A stretch of DNA of 64,000 bases from Streptomyces lydicus (GTDB lineage Bacteria; Actinomycetota; Actinomycetes; Streptomycetales; Streptomycetaceae): contig NZ_RDTE01000003.1 in NCBI RefSeq assembly GCF_004125265.1, positions 806,001 to 870,000 of the forward strand. The letters are read 5' to 3'. The notes beneath the pieces were generated by a model. The model made no database searches. It worked only from the letters and a program-made list of their open reading frames with translations, and was not told where the DNA came from. This document shows positions 45,835 to 55,042 of this stretch, piece by piece. The number at the start of each line of letters is the position of its first letter. The first letter of the stretch is position 1. Made by a program: the position numbers and the translations under genes.

Positions 45835-46246
45835 CGCCGGGGCTGCTCGGTACGGCCCGGACGCACCTCGGAGATCACTGCCTGCCGGCACGACCACCTC
45901 ACCGCCCATCTGCGCGCGACCGGCTCGCCAAATGAGATGACTTCTGAGGGCCGCCACGGCAAAACGCACCCCACCCCGCACTCACTCGAACGGCCGTACG
46001 CCCCTGTCGCCCCGTCCTCCGGCCGCCGGTCCGGTCGCCGGCCGCCGCGGCGGGCCAGGAGGGCGTCCTGGCGCCGGGAGGGCGCCGCGGATCCGTCCAG
46101 GGGTCTCCCGGCCCGGACGGCCCGCTCGGCCCGTGAGAGCCCGTCCCGCCGGGCCGCGGCGCGAACACGCCCTTGAGCGCATCGCCCGCAGAGGATTAGG
46201 TGGAGGGCGGCAATCCTGCCGTCACCCCACCAGGGAGAGGGATTCC
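45835..46246. other. Gene-free stretch upstream of egtA
   Basis: About 410 bp between the acetyltransferase and egtA. Open frames exist on both strands, but all are Arg/Pro-rich shadows without a ribosome site. The egtA promoter must be here; I see no convincing -35/-10 pair. Confidence 0.5.
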
Positions 46247-47524
46247 ATGCCCGTACGGCCTGCGGAAACAGAAGCGGAGCTGGAAGCTCACCTGCGCGGA
46301 ATATGCTTCAAGACGGGGCCTCCGCGTCGTATCGGCGTCGAGATCGAATGGCTGGTCCACGACGCGCGCAACCCGCGATGTCCCCTCGAACCGGCCCGGA
46401 TGCACAGCGCGGCGACGACATTGCGCGCCCTTCCCCTCAGCTCCCTGCTGACCTTCGAGCCCGGCGGCCAGCTGGAGCTCAGCTCTCTTCCCGCCCGCAC
46501 CCTCACCGAGTGCATCGAGGCGGTCACCGCCGATCTCGCGCTGGTCCGCCCCGCCATGCTGGCCATGGGCCTGGGCATGGCCGGCCACGGCCACAATCCC
46601 TGGCACCGCCCGCAGCGGGTGCTGACCGAGCCGCGCTACAACGCCATGGAGGCGTACTTCGACCGCTGGGGCTCCGCCGGGCGGTCCATGATGTGCGCCA
46701 CCGCTTCCGTGCAGGTGTGTGTGGACGCCGGATACGAGGAGCCGGGGCCGCTCGGGTACGGCCGGCGCTGGCTGCTGGCGCATCTGCTGGGCGCGGTGCT
46801 GGCCGCGGCCTTCGCCAATTCGCCCACCAGCGAGGGCTGCCCCACCGGCTACCGCACCACCCGCCAGGTCGTCTGGTCGCAGCTCGACCCGGGCCGTACG
46901 CTCGCCCCGCCGCAGGGGCCCGACCCGCGCACCGCCTGGGCGGCGTATGTCCTGGACGCCCCGGTGATGTGCATCCGCGCCGAGGACGGCCCCTGGGACG
47001 CGCCGGAAGGGCTCACCTTCCGCGAGTGGATCCGTACCGGCGTGCCCAGACCGCCCAGCCGGGAGGATCTGGACTACCACCTCACCACCCTCTTCCCGCC
47101 GGTACGGCCGCGCGGCCATCTGGAACTGCGGATGATCGACGCGCAGTCGGGCGACGCCGGGTGGATCGTGCCGCTGGCCGTCACGGCCGCGCTGTTCGAC
47201 GACCCGGAGGCCGCGGAACGGGCTTACCGCATCGTGAAACCCCTCGCGGAGACAGCGGGTTCCCGGCCGGCGCCGCGCAACCCGCTGTGGCGGCGCGCCG
47301 CCCGCGCGGGGCTGACCGACCCGGAACTGCACACGGCGGCGGTGGCCTGCTTCGCCGCCGCGCAGGAAGCCCTGCCACGGCTCGGAGCCTCCCCCGAGGT
47401 GCTGGCGGCGGTCGCGGAGTTCACCGAACGGTATGTGGCACGCGGCCGCTGCCCCGCGGACGATCATCTCGACGCCCTGTACGCCGCGGAGGGCGATCTC
47501 ATCGTTGGGAAGGACAGCCAGTGA
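46247..47524 (+). CDS. egtA: Glutamate-cysteine ligase EgtA (ergothioneine biosynthesis)
   Basis: 425 aa, GCS2-like. Makes gamma-glutamylcysteine, the sulfur donor for EgtB. RIGVEIEWLVHD (metal-binding Glu), TFEPGGQLELSS and RGHLELRMID are the family signatures. ATG with GGGAGAGG upstream. First of four coupled genes; egtB starts at the overlapping GTGA. Confidence 0.92.
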   Translation: MPVRPAETEAELEAHLRGICFKTGPPRRIGVEIEWLVHDARNPRCPLEPARMHSAATTLRALPLSSLLTFEPGGQLELSSLPARTLTECIEAVTADLALVRPAMLAMGLGMAGHGHNPWHRPQRVLTEPRYNAMEAYFDRWGSAGRSMMCATASVQVCVDAGYEEPGPLGYGRRWLLAHLLGAVLAAAFANSPTSEGCPTGYRTTRQVVWSQLDPGRTLAPPQGPDPRTAWAAYVLDAPVMCIRAEDGPWDAPEGLTFREWIRTGVPRPPSREDLDYHLTTLFPPVRPRGHLELRMIDAQSGDAGWIVPLAVTAALFDDPEAAERAYRIVKPLAETAGSRPAPRNPLWRRAARAGLTDPELHTAAVACFAAAQEALPRLGASPEVLAAVAEFTERYVARGRCPADDHLDALYAAEGDLIVGKDSQ

Positions 47525-48840
47525 CCCCCGATCCCGAGCTCCTTCGTGAGCGCGCGGCCTCGGCGCTGCTCGCCGCCCGTGACCGCACCCGCCTGCTGAC
47601 CACCTGTGTCGAGGGTCCCGACCTCATCGCGCAGCACTCCCCCCTGATGTCCCCGCTGGTGTGGGACCTGGCGCACATAGGCAACCAGGAGGAGCAGTGG
47701 CTGCTGCGCACCGTGGGCGGCCGGGACGCGCTGCGCCCGGACATCGACTCCGTCTACGACGCCTTCGAACACCCCCGCGCCCGGCGCCCCTCGCTTCCGC
47801 TGCTCGCGCCCGACGAGGCGCACGGCTATGTCGCCGAGGTCCGCGGACGGGTGCTGGACATCCTGGAGCGCACCGAGCTGCACGGCGGTCCGCTGCTCGA
47901 CTCCGGCTTCGCCTTCGGCATGATCGCGCAGCATGAGCAGCAGCACGACGAGACCATGCTCATCACACACCAGCTCCGCCGCGGCCCGGCCGTCCTCACC
48001 GCGCCCGAACCGCCGCCCGCCTGCGACGACATCTTTCCCGCGGAGGTCCTGGTGCCCGGCGGGCCGTTCTCCATGGGCACCTCCACCGAGCCCTGGGCAC
48101 TGGACAACGAGCGGCCCGCGCACCACCGGCTGGTGCCCTCCTTCCTGATCGACACCACACCCGTCAGCAACGGCGCCTACCAGCGGTTCATCGAGGCCGG
48201 CGGCTACGAGGACCCACGCTGGTGGGCCCCGGAGGGCTGGGCCCAGGTCCAGGAGCACGCGCTGCGGGCACCGCTGTTCTGGAAGCGCGACGGGGGCCAG
48301 TGGCTGCGCCGGAGGTTCGGGGTGACCGAACCGGTGCCGCCGGACGAGCCCGTGCTCCATGTGAGCTGGTACGAGGCGGACGCCTATGCGCGCTGGGCCG
48401 GGCGGCGGCTGCCGACCGAGGCCGAGTGGGAGAAGGCCGCCCGGCACGATCCGGCGACCGGGCGGGCCAGGCGCTACCCCTGGGGCGACGAGGACCCCAC
48501 ACCGGCGCATGCCAACCTCGGCCAGCGGCATCTGCGGCCCGCGCCCATCGGCAGCTACCCGGACGGGCAGTCCCCGCTGGGCGTGCGCCAGCTGATCGGC
48601 GATGTGTGGGAGTGGACGGCGAGCGACTTCCTGCCGTACCCGGGCTTCGCCGCCTTCCCCTACCGGGAGTACTCGGAGGTGTTCTTCGGCGACGAGTACA
48701 AGGTGCTGCGCGGTGGCTCGTTCGCCGTCGACCCGGTCGCCTGCCGGGGCACCTTCCGCAACTGGGACCTGCCGATCCGCCGGCAGATCTTCTCCGGGTT
48801 CCGCACCGCCCGGGACGCCGACCCGGCGGCGGACGCATGA
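47521..48840 (+). CDS. egtB: Ergothioneine synthase EgtB (iron-dependent sulfoxide synthase)
   Basis: 439 aa. Joins gamma-glutamylcysteine to hercynine with O2. N-terminal DinB-like helical domain with WDLAHIGNQEEQWLL (first iron His) and the HEQQHDETM segment (two more His), and a C-terminal FGE/sulfatase-modifying fold with VSWYEADAYARWAGRRLPTE, GDVWEWT and the final RGGSFAVDP...NWD. GTG overlaps the egtA stop. Complete. Confidence 0.93.
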   Translation: MTPDPELLRERAASALLAARDRTRLLTTCVEGPDLIAQHSPLMSPLVWDLAHIGNQEEQWLLRTVGGRDALRPDIDSVYDAFEHPRARRPSLPLLAPDEAHGYVAEVRGRVLDILERTELHGGPLLDSGFAFGMIAQHEQQHDETMLITHQLRRGPAVLTAPEPPPACDDIFPAEVLVPGGPFSMGTSTEPWALDNERPAHHRLVPSFLIDTTPVSNGAYQRFIEAGGYEDPRWWAPEGWAQVQEHALRAPLFWKRDGGQWLRRRFGVTEPVPPDEPVLHVSWYEADAYARWAGRRLPTEAEWEKAARHDPATGRARRYPWGDEDPTPAHANLGQRHLRPAPIGSYPDGQSPLGVRQLIGDVWEWTASDFLPYPGFAAFPYREYSEVFFGDEYKVLRGGSFAVDPVACRGTFRNWDLPIRRQIFSGFRTARDADPAADA

Positions 48841-48878
48841 CGGCCGCGATCCGGCCGACCGGGGAGGCCGGTGCCTGA
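48837..48878 (+). CDS. 13-codon coupling minigene between egtB and egtC
   Basis: ATG overlaps the egtB stop (ATGA, 48837-48840) and its TGA overlaps the egtC ATG (TGATG, 48876-48880). It encodes MTAAIRPTGEAGA and contains GGGGAGG, the ribosome site for egtC. It may serve to keep ribosomes moving from egtB to egtC rather than to make a product. Confidence 0.4.
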   Translation: MTAAIRPTGEAGA

Positions 48879-49633
48879 TGTGCCGTCATCTTGCTTATCT
48901 GGGACCCGAGATACCCATCGGACAGGTGGTCCTGGCCCCGCCGCACAGCCTGTACCGGCAGTCGTGGGAACCGCGCCGGCAGCGGCACGGGACGGTCAAC
49001 GCCGACGGGTTCGGCGTCGGCTGGTACGCGCCGGGCGATCCGGTGCCCGCCCGCTACCGGCGGGCCGGGCCGATCTGGGGCGACGATCTGCTGCCCGACC
49101 TGGGGCGGGTGGTGCGTACCGGCGCGCTGCTGGCCGCGGTGCGCGACGCCACCGTGGCCGGTGCGGACGCCGAGGCGGCGGCCGCGCCGTACGCCGAGGG
49201 GCGCTATCTGTTCAGCCACAACGGCGCGGTGTCCGGCTGGCCGGACTCGCTCGCCCCGCTGGCGGCCGAACTGCCGCCGGGAGAGCTGCTGCGGCTGCCG
49301 GCCCGCTGCGACGCGGCGTTCCTGTGGGCACTGGTCCGCCACCGGCTGGCGCGCGGCGACGAGCTCGGCGAGGCGCTGGCCGGCACGGTGACGGCGGTCG
49401 CCGCTGCCGCGCCCGGCTCCCGGCTCAATCTGCTGCTGACCGACGGCACCGCCATCGCCGCCACCACCTGGGGCGACACGCTGTGCCACCTGGCCGTTCC
49501 CCAGGGCGGCACGGTGGTCGCCTCCGAACCGTACGACGATTCCCCCCACTGGACCGAGGTCCCGGACCGCACCCTGCTGCGCGCCACCGGGACCGAGGTC
49601 CACCTCACCCCGCTCAAGGAGCCCGCCACGTGA
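48878..49633 (+). CDS. egtC: Gamma-glutamyl hercynylcysteine S-oxide hydrolase EgtC
   Basis: 251 aa, Ntn amidohydrolase (glutamine amidotransferase II type). Starts MCRHLAYLGP, exposing the catalytic Cys2; NADGFGVGWYA, LFSHNGAVSGW are class II signatures. Removes the glutamyl group from the EgtB product. ATG with GGGGAGG upstream. Confidence 0.92.
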   Translation: MCRHLAYLGPEIPIGQVVLAPPHSLYRQSWEPRRQRHGTVNADGFGVGWYAPGDPVPARYRRAGPIWGDDLLPDLGRVVRTGALLAAVRDATVAGADAEAAAAPYAEGRYLFSHNGAVSGWPDSLAPLAAELPPGELLRLPARCDAAFLWALVRHRLARGDELGEALAGTVTAVAAAAPGSRLNLLLTDGTAIAATTWGDTLCHLAVPQGGTVVASEPYDDSPHWTEVPDRTLLRATGTEVHLTPLKEPAT

Positions 49634-50592
49634 GCCCGCTCAGCATCACCCGCACCCTCCCTGCCGACGCCACCGCGGCCGCGCTGCGCGCCGATGTCAC
49701 CCAGGGCCTGTCCCGTACCCCCAAACAGCTGCCGCCCAAGTGGTTCTACGACGCCCGCGGGAGCGAGCTGTTCGAGGACATCACCAAGCTGCCCGACTAC
49801 TACCCGACCCGCGCCGAGCGGGAGATCCTGCTCACCCGTGCGGATCACATCGCCGCGGCCACCCGGGCCCGCACCCTGGTCGAGTTGGGGTCGGGCTCCT
49901 CCGACAAGACCCGCCATCTCCTGGGCGCGCTGACCGAACTGCACTCCTATGTGCCCATCGACGTCAGCGAGTCCGCGCTCGCCGTGGCGAGTGAGACGCT
50001 GCTCGCCGAGCATCCCGGCCTCACCGTGCACGCGCTGGTCGCCGACTTCCAGCAGGGCATCGAACTCCCCGACACCCCCGGCCCGCGGCTGCTCGCCTTC
50101 CTCGGCGGCACCATCGGCAACCTGCTCCCCGAGGAGCGCGCCGCGTTCCTGCAGTCCGTACACACCATGCTCTCCCCGGGCGATGCGCTGCTCCTCGGCA
50201 CCGACCTGGTCAAGGACGAGGCCACGCTCGTCGCCGCCTACGACGACCCACAGGGCGTGACGGCGGCGTTCAACAAGAACGTCCTGGAGGTCATCAACCG
50301 TGAACTGGGCGGCGACTTCGACCCGGCAGACTTCGACCATGTCGCCCTGTGGAACGCCGAGCGCGAGTGGATCGAGATGCGGCTGCGGGCCCGCAAGGAC
50401 CTGACCGTCAAGATCCCCGGAGTGGACCTGGCGGTGGGCTTCACCGCGGGCGAGGACCTGCGGACCGAGGTCTCGGCCAAGTTCCGCCAGGAGGGCGTAC
50501 GGTCCGAACTCGCGGCGGCCGGGCTGAAGTTGAGCAGTTGGTGGACGGACAGCACGGACCGCTTCGCGCTGTCACTGTCCTTCCGCGTCTGA
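49630..50592 (+). CDS. egtD: Histidine N-alpha-methyltransferase EgtD
   Basis: 320 aa. Trimethylates histidine to hercynine, the first step of the pathway. LPPKWFYDARGSELFEDIT, VELGSGSSDKTRHLL (SAM loop), FLGGTIGNLLPEE and FNKNVLEVINRELGGDF match the family. GTG overlaps the egtC stop. The C-S lyase gene egtE does not follow; it is often elsewhere in streptomycetes. Confidence 0.93.
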   Translation: MSPLSITRTLPADATAAALRADVTQGLSRTPKQLPPKWFYDARGSELFEDITKLPDYYPTRAEREILLTRADHIAAATRARTLVELGSGSSDKTRHLLGALTELHSYVPIDVSESALAVASETLLAEHPGLTVHALVADFQQGIELPDTPGPRLLAFLGGTIGNLLPEERAAFLQSVHTMLSPGDALLLGTDLVKDEATLVAAYDDPQGVTAAFNKNVLEVINRELGGDFDPADFDHVALWNAEREWIEMRLRARKDLTVKIPGVDLAVGFTAGEDLRTEVSAKFRQEGVRSELAAAGLKLSSWWTDSTDRFALSLSFRV

Positions 50593-50741
50593 TTTCCACC
50601 CCTTCCCGGCCGGCGCACCCCCAGGTCCGCCGGCCGGGTGCCGCTCGTACGCTCCCTGTGGTTCGATGCCCCGATCGCCGGTGCGCGCCGGGGCTGCCGC
50701 TGCGCACCCACCACGCAGACTCGACGGACAGGGGAAGCGGC

Positions 50742-51671
50742 ATGGGGCTGGGACTGGATCGACGGGGATTCCTCCGGGGCGCGGCCGGGCTGTCGGCCGC
50801 CGGGGTGCTGGCGGGTGTCGGCAGCGGGCGGTACACGGCGGACGCGGCATCGCGCCGGGCGCCCCGGCTGTCCGTACAGGACTGGATGTCGGCGCTCGGC
50901 GACGCCACCCCCGTCCAGCGGCTCACCATCCCCGGCACCCATGACTCGGGCGCCCGGGTGGGCGGCCCCTGGGTCGCCTGCCAGAACACCCCGGTCGACG
51001 CCCAGCTGAGCAGCGGTATCCGCTTCCTGGACGTCCGCTGCCGGGCCATCGACAACGTCTTCGCCATCCATCACGGCGCCTTCTACCAGGAGTTGATGTT
51101 CGGCGATGTGCTCAACGCCTGCCGGGCGTTCCTGCAGGCGCATCCCTCCGAGACGGTGCTGATGCGGGTCAAGCAGGAGTACTCGGAGGTCAGCGCGGAG
51201 GAGTTCCGCCGGATCTTCGGCAGCTACCTGGACGACAAGGGCTACCGGTCGCTGTTCCGGCTGGACCCCGGGCTGCCGACGCTCGGTCAGGCGCGCGGCC
51301 GGGTGGTGCTGCTGGCGGACTCCGACGGCCTGGGCGGCGTCCGTTACGCCGATCCACAGCTGTTCGACATCCAGGACGACTACATGGCGGAGCCGTTCGG
51401 CAAGTACCCGAAGATCGAGGCCCAGTTCCGCAAGGCCGTCGCCCAGCCCGGCAAGCTCTTCGTCAATTACGTCAGCACCGCCGCGCTGCTTCCGCCCCGC
51501 TCCAACGCGGACCGGCTCAACCCGCAGGTCAAGCGGCTGCTGGAGGGCCCGGAAGGGAGCGGTTGGACGGGTCTGGGGATCGTCCCGATGGACTTCCCGA
51601 ACGAGACCGGCCTGGCGGAGACGCTGATCCGGCACCAGCTCGCGGGGCAGGGGGTGCGGCTCGCGGCGTGA
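50742..51671 (+). CDS. Secreted phosphatidylinositol-specific phospholipase C
   Basis: 309 aa. Twin-arginine signal DRRGFLRGAAGLSAAGVLAG. PI-PLC X-domain: TIPGTHDSGA (first His), GIRFLDVRCR, IHHGAFYQEL (second His), and LDPGLPTLGQARGRVVLL. Cleaves phosphatidylinositol to a cyclic inositol phosphate and diacylglycerol. ATG with GGGGAAG. Confidence 0.9.
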   Translation: MGLGLDRRGFLRGAAGLSAAGVLAGVGSGRYTADAASRRAPRLSVQDWMSALGDATPVQRLTIPGTHDSGARVGGPWVACQNTPVDAQLSSGIRFLDVRCRAIDNVFAIHHGAFYQELMFGDVLNACRAFLQAHPSETVLMRVKQEYSEVSAEEFRRIFGSYLDDKGYRSLFRLDPGLPTLGQARGRVVLLADSDGLGGVRYADPQLFDIQDDYMAEPFGKYPKIEAQFRKAVAQPGKLFVNYVSTAALLPPRSNADRLNPQVKRLLEGPEGSGWTGLGIVPMDFPNETGLAETLIRHQLAGQGVRLAA

Positions 51672-52014
51672 GCGGGAGCGGGAGCGGGAGCCGTGGGGCG
51701 CGCGGCGCGAGCGGGAGTCGTAAGGCGCACGGCGGTCCGGCACGCGCCCGTCCGGCACACGCCCGTTCGGCACGCCGCAGAGGACCGGGGGCGAGGACCG
51801 GGGTCGCCCCTCGCGGTTCACCCGACCGGCCCAGCGGGCCGCGTCCCCCCGGCGTGGCCGCCCCGCTCGCCGCGACCTGACCGCCGGGCCCGTCGTGCGG
51901 CGGGTGCACCGGGGTTTCCGGTGCGGCTTTTTGTTCGTGATCTTCGTCGCCTGAGCGGAATGTTGCGCCAAGTGACCGAACCACGGCATGCATCCGTGCA
52001 TCAGACTGGGTGAA
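51672..52014. other. Intergenic stretch: 6-bp and 15-bp tandem repeats, then terminator
   Basis: No gene is seen in these ~340 bp. They hold a GGAGCG run just after the stop (about 51671-51691), three 15-bp units (TCCGGCACGCGCCCG type) at 51736-51780, and the terminator at 51906-51932. Confidence 0.65.
51906..51932 (+). terminator. Rho-independent terminator after the PI-PLC gene
   Basis: GCACCGG / CCGGTGC stem (7 bp, loop GGTTT) followed by GGC and TTTTT (51928-51932), a classical intrinsic terminator, 235 nt downstream of the stop. Confidence 0.85.
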
Positions 52015-53223
52015 ATGTCTGGTTCCGGTGTCACCCCAGCATCTGACGGGGTAATGCCGGCTGATGCGGCGAGGCGGCGGCTGGTGGAGACGAGCGCACG
52101 CGGGACCGAGCCGGCGGACCACGCCGGCGGGGCGGACCGGAACGCCGGGGCACCGGCGGCCGAGGACTGCCTCGGTCCCGGCGGCCCGGCCTGTACCGGC
52201 CGCGGCCGGCCCGGCGTTCCGCTGCGGGCGACCCTGGCGCTCGGGGTGCTGACCGTAGTCGTGGGCAGCACCGCGCTGGCCCTGGGGCCCCCGTCCCGCG
52301 ACCCGTTCCTCGCCGCCGGGGACACCGCCACCGGGTCCTACCTCGCGAGCCGGGCCGACGGCGAGCAGGCCGCCGCCGCGGTGCTGGCCGGCCCCTACGA
52401 GGAGCGGCCGGGTCCACCGGTGACGGCACGGTACGGCGAGGGGACGGCGGCCCCGCTGACGCCGGTCCCGCTGACGGCGTCCCGGCCGCTGCGGGCGGCC
52501 CCGGCGGCGCCCGCACCGGCGATCGGTGCGCTCTTCTCCCCCGGCGACGACGGTGCCCCGGTCCACCACTGCACGGCCAGCGTGGTGCACGCCCCCGGCG
52601 GTGACCTCATCGTCACCGCGGCGCACTGTGTGCACGACGACGGCTTCCGCACCCGGCTGGTGTTCGCGCCCGGCCTGCACGACGGGATCGCGCCGTACGG
52701 CCTGTGGGTTCCCACCCGGATCCATGTCGATCCGCGCTGGATCAGCGACCGGGACCCCGACCACGATGTGGCGTTCCTGCGGGTACGCCGGGCGGGGCGG
52801 CCCGGCGGCCGGATCGAGGATGTCACCGGCGCCGAACGGATCCGGTTCGGCGCACCGGCCGGACGCCCTGCGCAGCTGACCGGCTACCCCGAGGACCAGG
52901 ACACCCCGGTCAGCTGCCGGCACACGGCGGACGCCCAGGGCCCGACCCAACTCCGGTTCGTCTGCCCGGGTTTCCCGAACGGGACGAGCGGCGGGCCGAT
53001 GCTCACCGACCTCGACCCGGCCACCGGTACCGGGTCACTGATCGGCGTGATAGGCGGTCTCGACGAGGGCGGCGACGACTTCGTCTCGTACAGCAGCCGG
53101 TTCGGGCCGGATGCGGCCGAGCTCTACCGGCGGGCGGCCACGGAGCCGGACCCGCGGGCCGCCCGGCCCGGCGCCCTGGCCGCCGCGCTGGATGTCATGC
53201 CCCGCGCGGCACCACGGTCTTGA
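52015..53223 (+). CDS. Membrane-anchored trypsin-like serine protease
   Basis: 402 aa. Cytoplasmic ~70 residues, a transmembrane helix (LRATLALGVLTVVVGSTALAL) near 70-90, a Pro/Ala spacer, then an S1 protease domain: His in VTAAHCVH (~203), Asp in DHDVAFLRV (~250), Ser in FPNGTSGGPML (~325). All three residues kept. ATG at 52015; weak ribosome site. Overlaps the convergent PLC-like gene by 29 nt. Confidence 0.85.
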   Translation: MSGSGVTPASDGVMPADAARRRLVETSARGTEPADHAGGADRNAGAPAAEDCLGPGGPACTGRGRPGVPLRATLALGVLTVVVGSTALALGPPSRDPFLAAGDTATGSYLASRADGEQAAAAVLAGPYEERPGPPVTARYGEGTAAPLTPVPLTASRPLRAAPAAPAPAIGALFSPGDDGAPVHHCTASVVHAPGGDLIVTAAHCVHDDGFRTRLVFAPGLHDGIAPYGLWVPTRIHVDPRWISDRDPDHDVAFLRVRRAGRPGGRIEDVTGAERIRFGAPAGRPAQLTGYPEDQDTPVSCRHTADAQGPTQLRFVCPGFPNGTSGGPMLTDLDPATGTGSLIGVIGGLDEGGDDFVSYSSRFGPDAAELYRRAATEPDPRAARPGALAAALDVMPRAAPRS

Positions 53224-54229
53224 GGACGGACGGCAGCGGGTACCAGTCGGCGGTGGCGAAGCTGGCGTGTGCCGCGGCGAGTTGCCGGACCCGGTCCAGT
53301 GCCTGCGCCTCGGTCGGGTGGGTGCCGTCGATGACCGGCGGCACATTGTGGGCGTCGGTCATGATGAGCAGGTAGTTGCGGGTGTCGTACCAGGAGGTGT
53401 CGATACTGCCGTTGAGATACGTCGCGGCGTCGCCGTCGAAGACCACGAACCAGGGACGCAGCGACGGGTCGGTGTAGCGCTCGCGGGGATCGCCGGGAGC
53501 GGCCCCGTGCACCGCGGGGAACGCCGTCGACTGCGCCAGCTTCCCTTGCGCCGCAAGGCTCTTGAGGTGGCCGGCGTACTCGACGTCGGTCCACAGCTTG
53601 TCGAACGGGTTCTTCTCCTCGACCGTGCCGGGTATCAGCTCGAACAGGAACTTGCCCGCCAGGTCGGCCCGGGAGGGCCAGCCGCCGGCCCGCACGGCTT
53701 CGTCGGCGGTGGCGTGCCGGCCGGTGAGGTCCCCGGGGCCGTAGACCGCATTGCCCAGCTTCTGCCGTACCAGCGCGTCGAACTCGGCGGGCCCGCGGCC
53801 GCCCTTGGCGTTGAAGCCGTCCTTCATCTCGACCTTGAGCAGGATCGGGCGGTGGCCGGGGTGGGCGTCGTGCCAGGCCTTCATGTCGGCCAGGCAGCCG
53901 GCGAAGTCCTGATCGCGGTTCTTGGTGCGCAGTTCCGAGGCGTTCGCGGCGCCTTCGCAGTTGCTGTTGTTCCCCAGCGGGTTGCTGTGCGAGACGCGCC
54001 AGGACCGGCCCAGCCCGTTGGACCAGAGGTCGAGTTCGAGCAGTGCGGCGCCGGAGTCCAGGGCGTCCGCGAAGTAGTGGTACTTCTCCTTGTCGTAAGC
54101 GTTGTGGACGCCCACGGACGTGCTGGTGCCGTATGTCGTGGCGGCCGGCTCGGCGCCCGCCGGGCCGCTCACCGCGATCACTGCCGCCGCCGCGGCGGCC
54201 ACCGTCCCCACGCACCGCTTTCCGTTCAT
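53195..54229 (-). CDS. Secreted phosphatidylinositol-specific phospholipase C-like (Ca2+-dependent type)
   Basis: 344 aa. Signal peptide (GTVAAAAAAVIAVSGPAGAE). STSVGVHNAYDKEKYHYF, LLELDLWSNGLG (metal-binding Glu/Asp), WRVSHSNPLG (His) and ILLKVEMKDGF are the motifs of the streptomycete Ca2+-dependent PI-PLC group. Its 3' end overlaps the protease gene by 29 nt in the opposite direction. Confidence 0.87.
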   Translation of the reverse strand: MNGKRCVGTVAAAAAAVIAVSGPAGAEPAATTYGTSTSVGVHNAYDKEKYHYFADALDSGAALLELDLWSNGLGRSWRVSHSNPLGNNSNCEGAANASELRTKNRDQDFAGCLADMKAWHDAHPGHRPILLKVEMKDGFNAKGGRGPAEFDALVRQKLGNAVYGPGDLTGRHATADEAVRAGGWPSRADLAGKFLFELIPGTVEEKNPFDKLWTDVEYAGHLKSLAAQGKLAQSTAFPAVHGAAPGDPRERYTDPSLRPWFVVFDGDAATYLNGSIDTSWYDTRNYLLIMTDAHNVPPVIDGTHPTEAQALDRVRQLAAAHASFATADWYPLPSVLKTVVPRGA

Positions 54230-54405
54230 GTGCCCCGCTTTCCTCCAGGTCTCCGGCGTCCGGAACTGCCTCCCGGACGCCCCGGTCGGCCGGCGCGTCC
54301 CCCGGCCGACCGGCGAGCAGCGTACGGGAGTTCGGCAGATGAGGGACCATAAGGGCCTCGACAGACAAGGAAACAGCAGATGACAGGAACCGCCGTGGAG
54401 GGCGC

Positions 54406-54945
54406 ATGACCGACGGACACCCCACCGAACCCGCATCACGTACCAAAGTGCCGCTCGCCGCGGCCGTGCTCACCGGGACGGTGGCGCTCTACATCTCACT
54501 CGTCGCCTTCGGCAACATCACCGACTTCGGCACCAACCGGGACTTCGTCCGCCATGTGCTGGCCATGGACACCACGTTCAAGGACCCGGACCTGATGTGG
54601 CGGGCCCTCACCTCGCAGACGGTGCAGGACACCGCGTATCTGGGGATCATCGCCTGGGAGACGGTGACCTCGGTGGTGCTGCTCGTGGGCACCGCGCTGT
54701 GGTTCACCGGCGCCCGGCGCGGCAGCGTCGCCCGTGCCCGGCAGCTGAGCACGGTCGGGCTGCTGATGATGGTGCTGCTGTTCGGGGTGGGCTTCCTCGC
54801 GATAGGCGGCGAGTGGTTCTCGATGTGGCAGTCCAAGCAGTGGAACGGCCTGGAGGCCGCGACCCGTAACCTCACGGTCGCCGGGATCGCGCTGGTGGTG
54901 GTCCATCTGCCGGGTGCCGTCGGGAAACAGGGAAGCGGGGAGTAG
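54406..54945 (+). CDS. DUF2165-family small integral membrane protein
   Basis: 179 aa with four hydrophobic helices (PLAAAVLTGTVALYISLVAF; TAYLGIIAWETVTSVVLLVG; LSTVGLLMMVLLFGVGFLAI; NLTVAGIALVVVHLPGAV). NITDFGTNRDFVRHVLAMDT and GGEWFSMWQSKQWNGLE are conserved in this family. ATG with GGAGGG. Function unknown. Confidence 0.85.
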   Translation: MTDGHPTEPASRTKVPLAAAVLTGTVALYISLVAFGNITDFGTNRDFVRHVLAMDTTFKDPDLMWRALTSQTVQDTAYLGIIAWETVTSVVLLVGTALWFTGARRGSVARARQLSTVGLLMMVLLFGVGFLAIGGEWFSMWQSKQWNGLEAATRNLTVAGIALVVVHLPGAVGKQGSGE

Positions 54946-54992
54946 CGGGCACCCGCCCACCACTCCCCGCCAGACCCACTCACCCCCCGTCT

Positions 54993-55028
54993 CTGCCGGT
55001 GGGCCGGAACGTTCCGGCCCGCCGGCAG
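54993..55028. terminator. Bidirectional hairpin between DUF2165 gene and P450 gene
   Basis: Two 18-base arms (54993-55010 and 55011-55028), pairing fully with one G-U, meet at AACGTT with no extra loop, between convergent stops. Confidence 0.8.
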
Positions 55029-55042
55029 CGGGGCACCTGGCC

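Noticed and set aside
45937..46182. Small Arg/Pro-rich ORFs on both strands before egtA
   Set aside because: No ribosome site, no codon bias that favours one frame; treated as intergenic.
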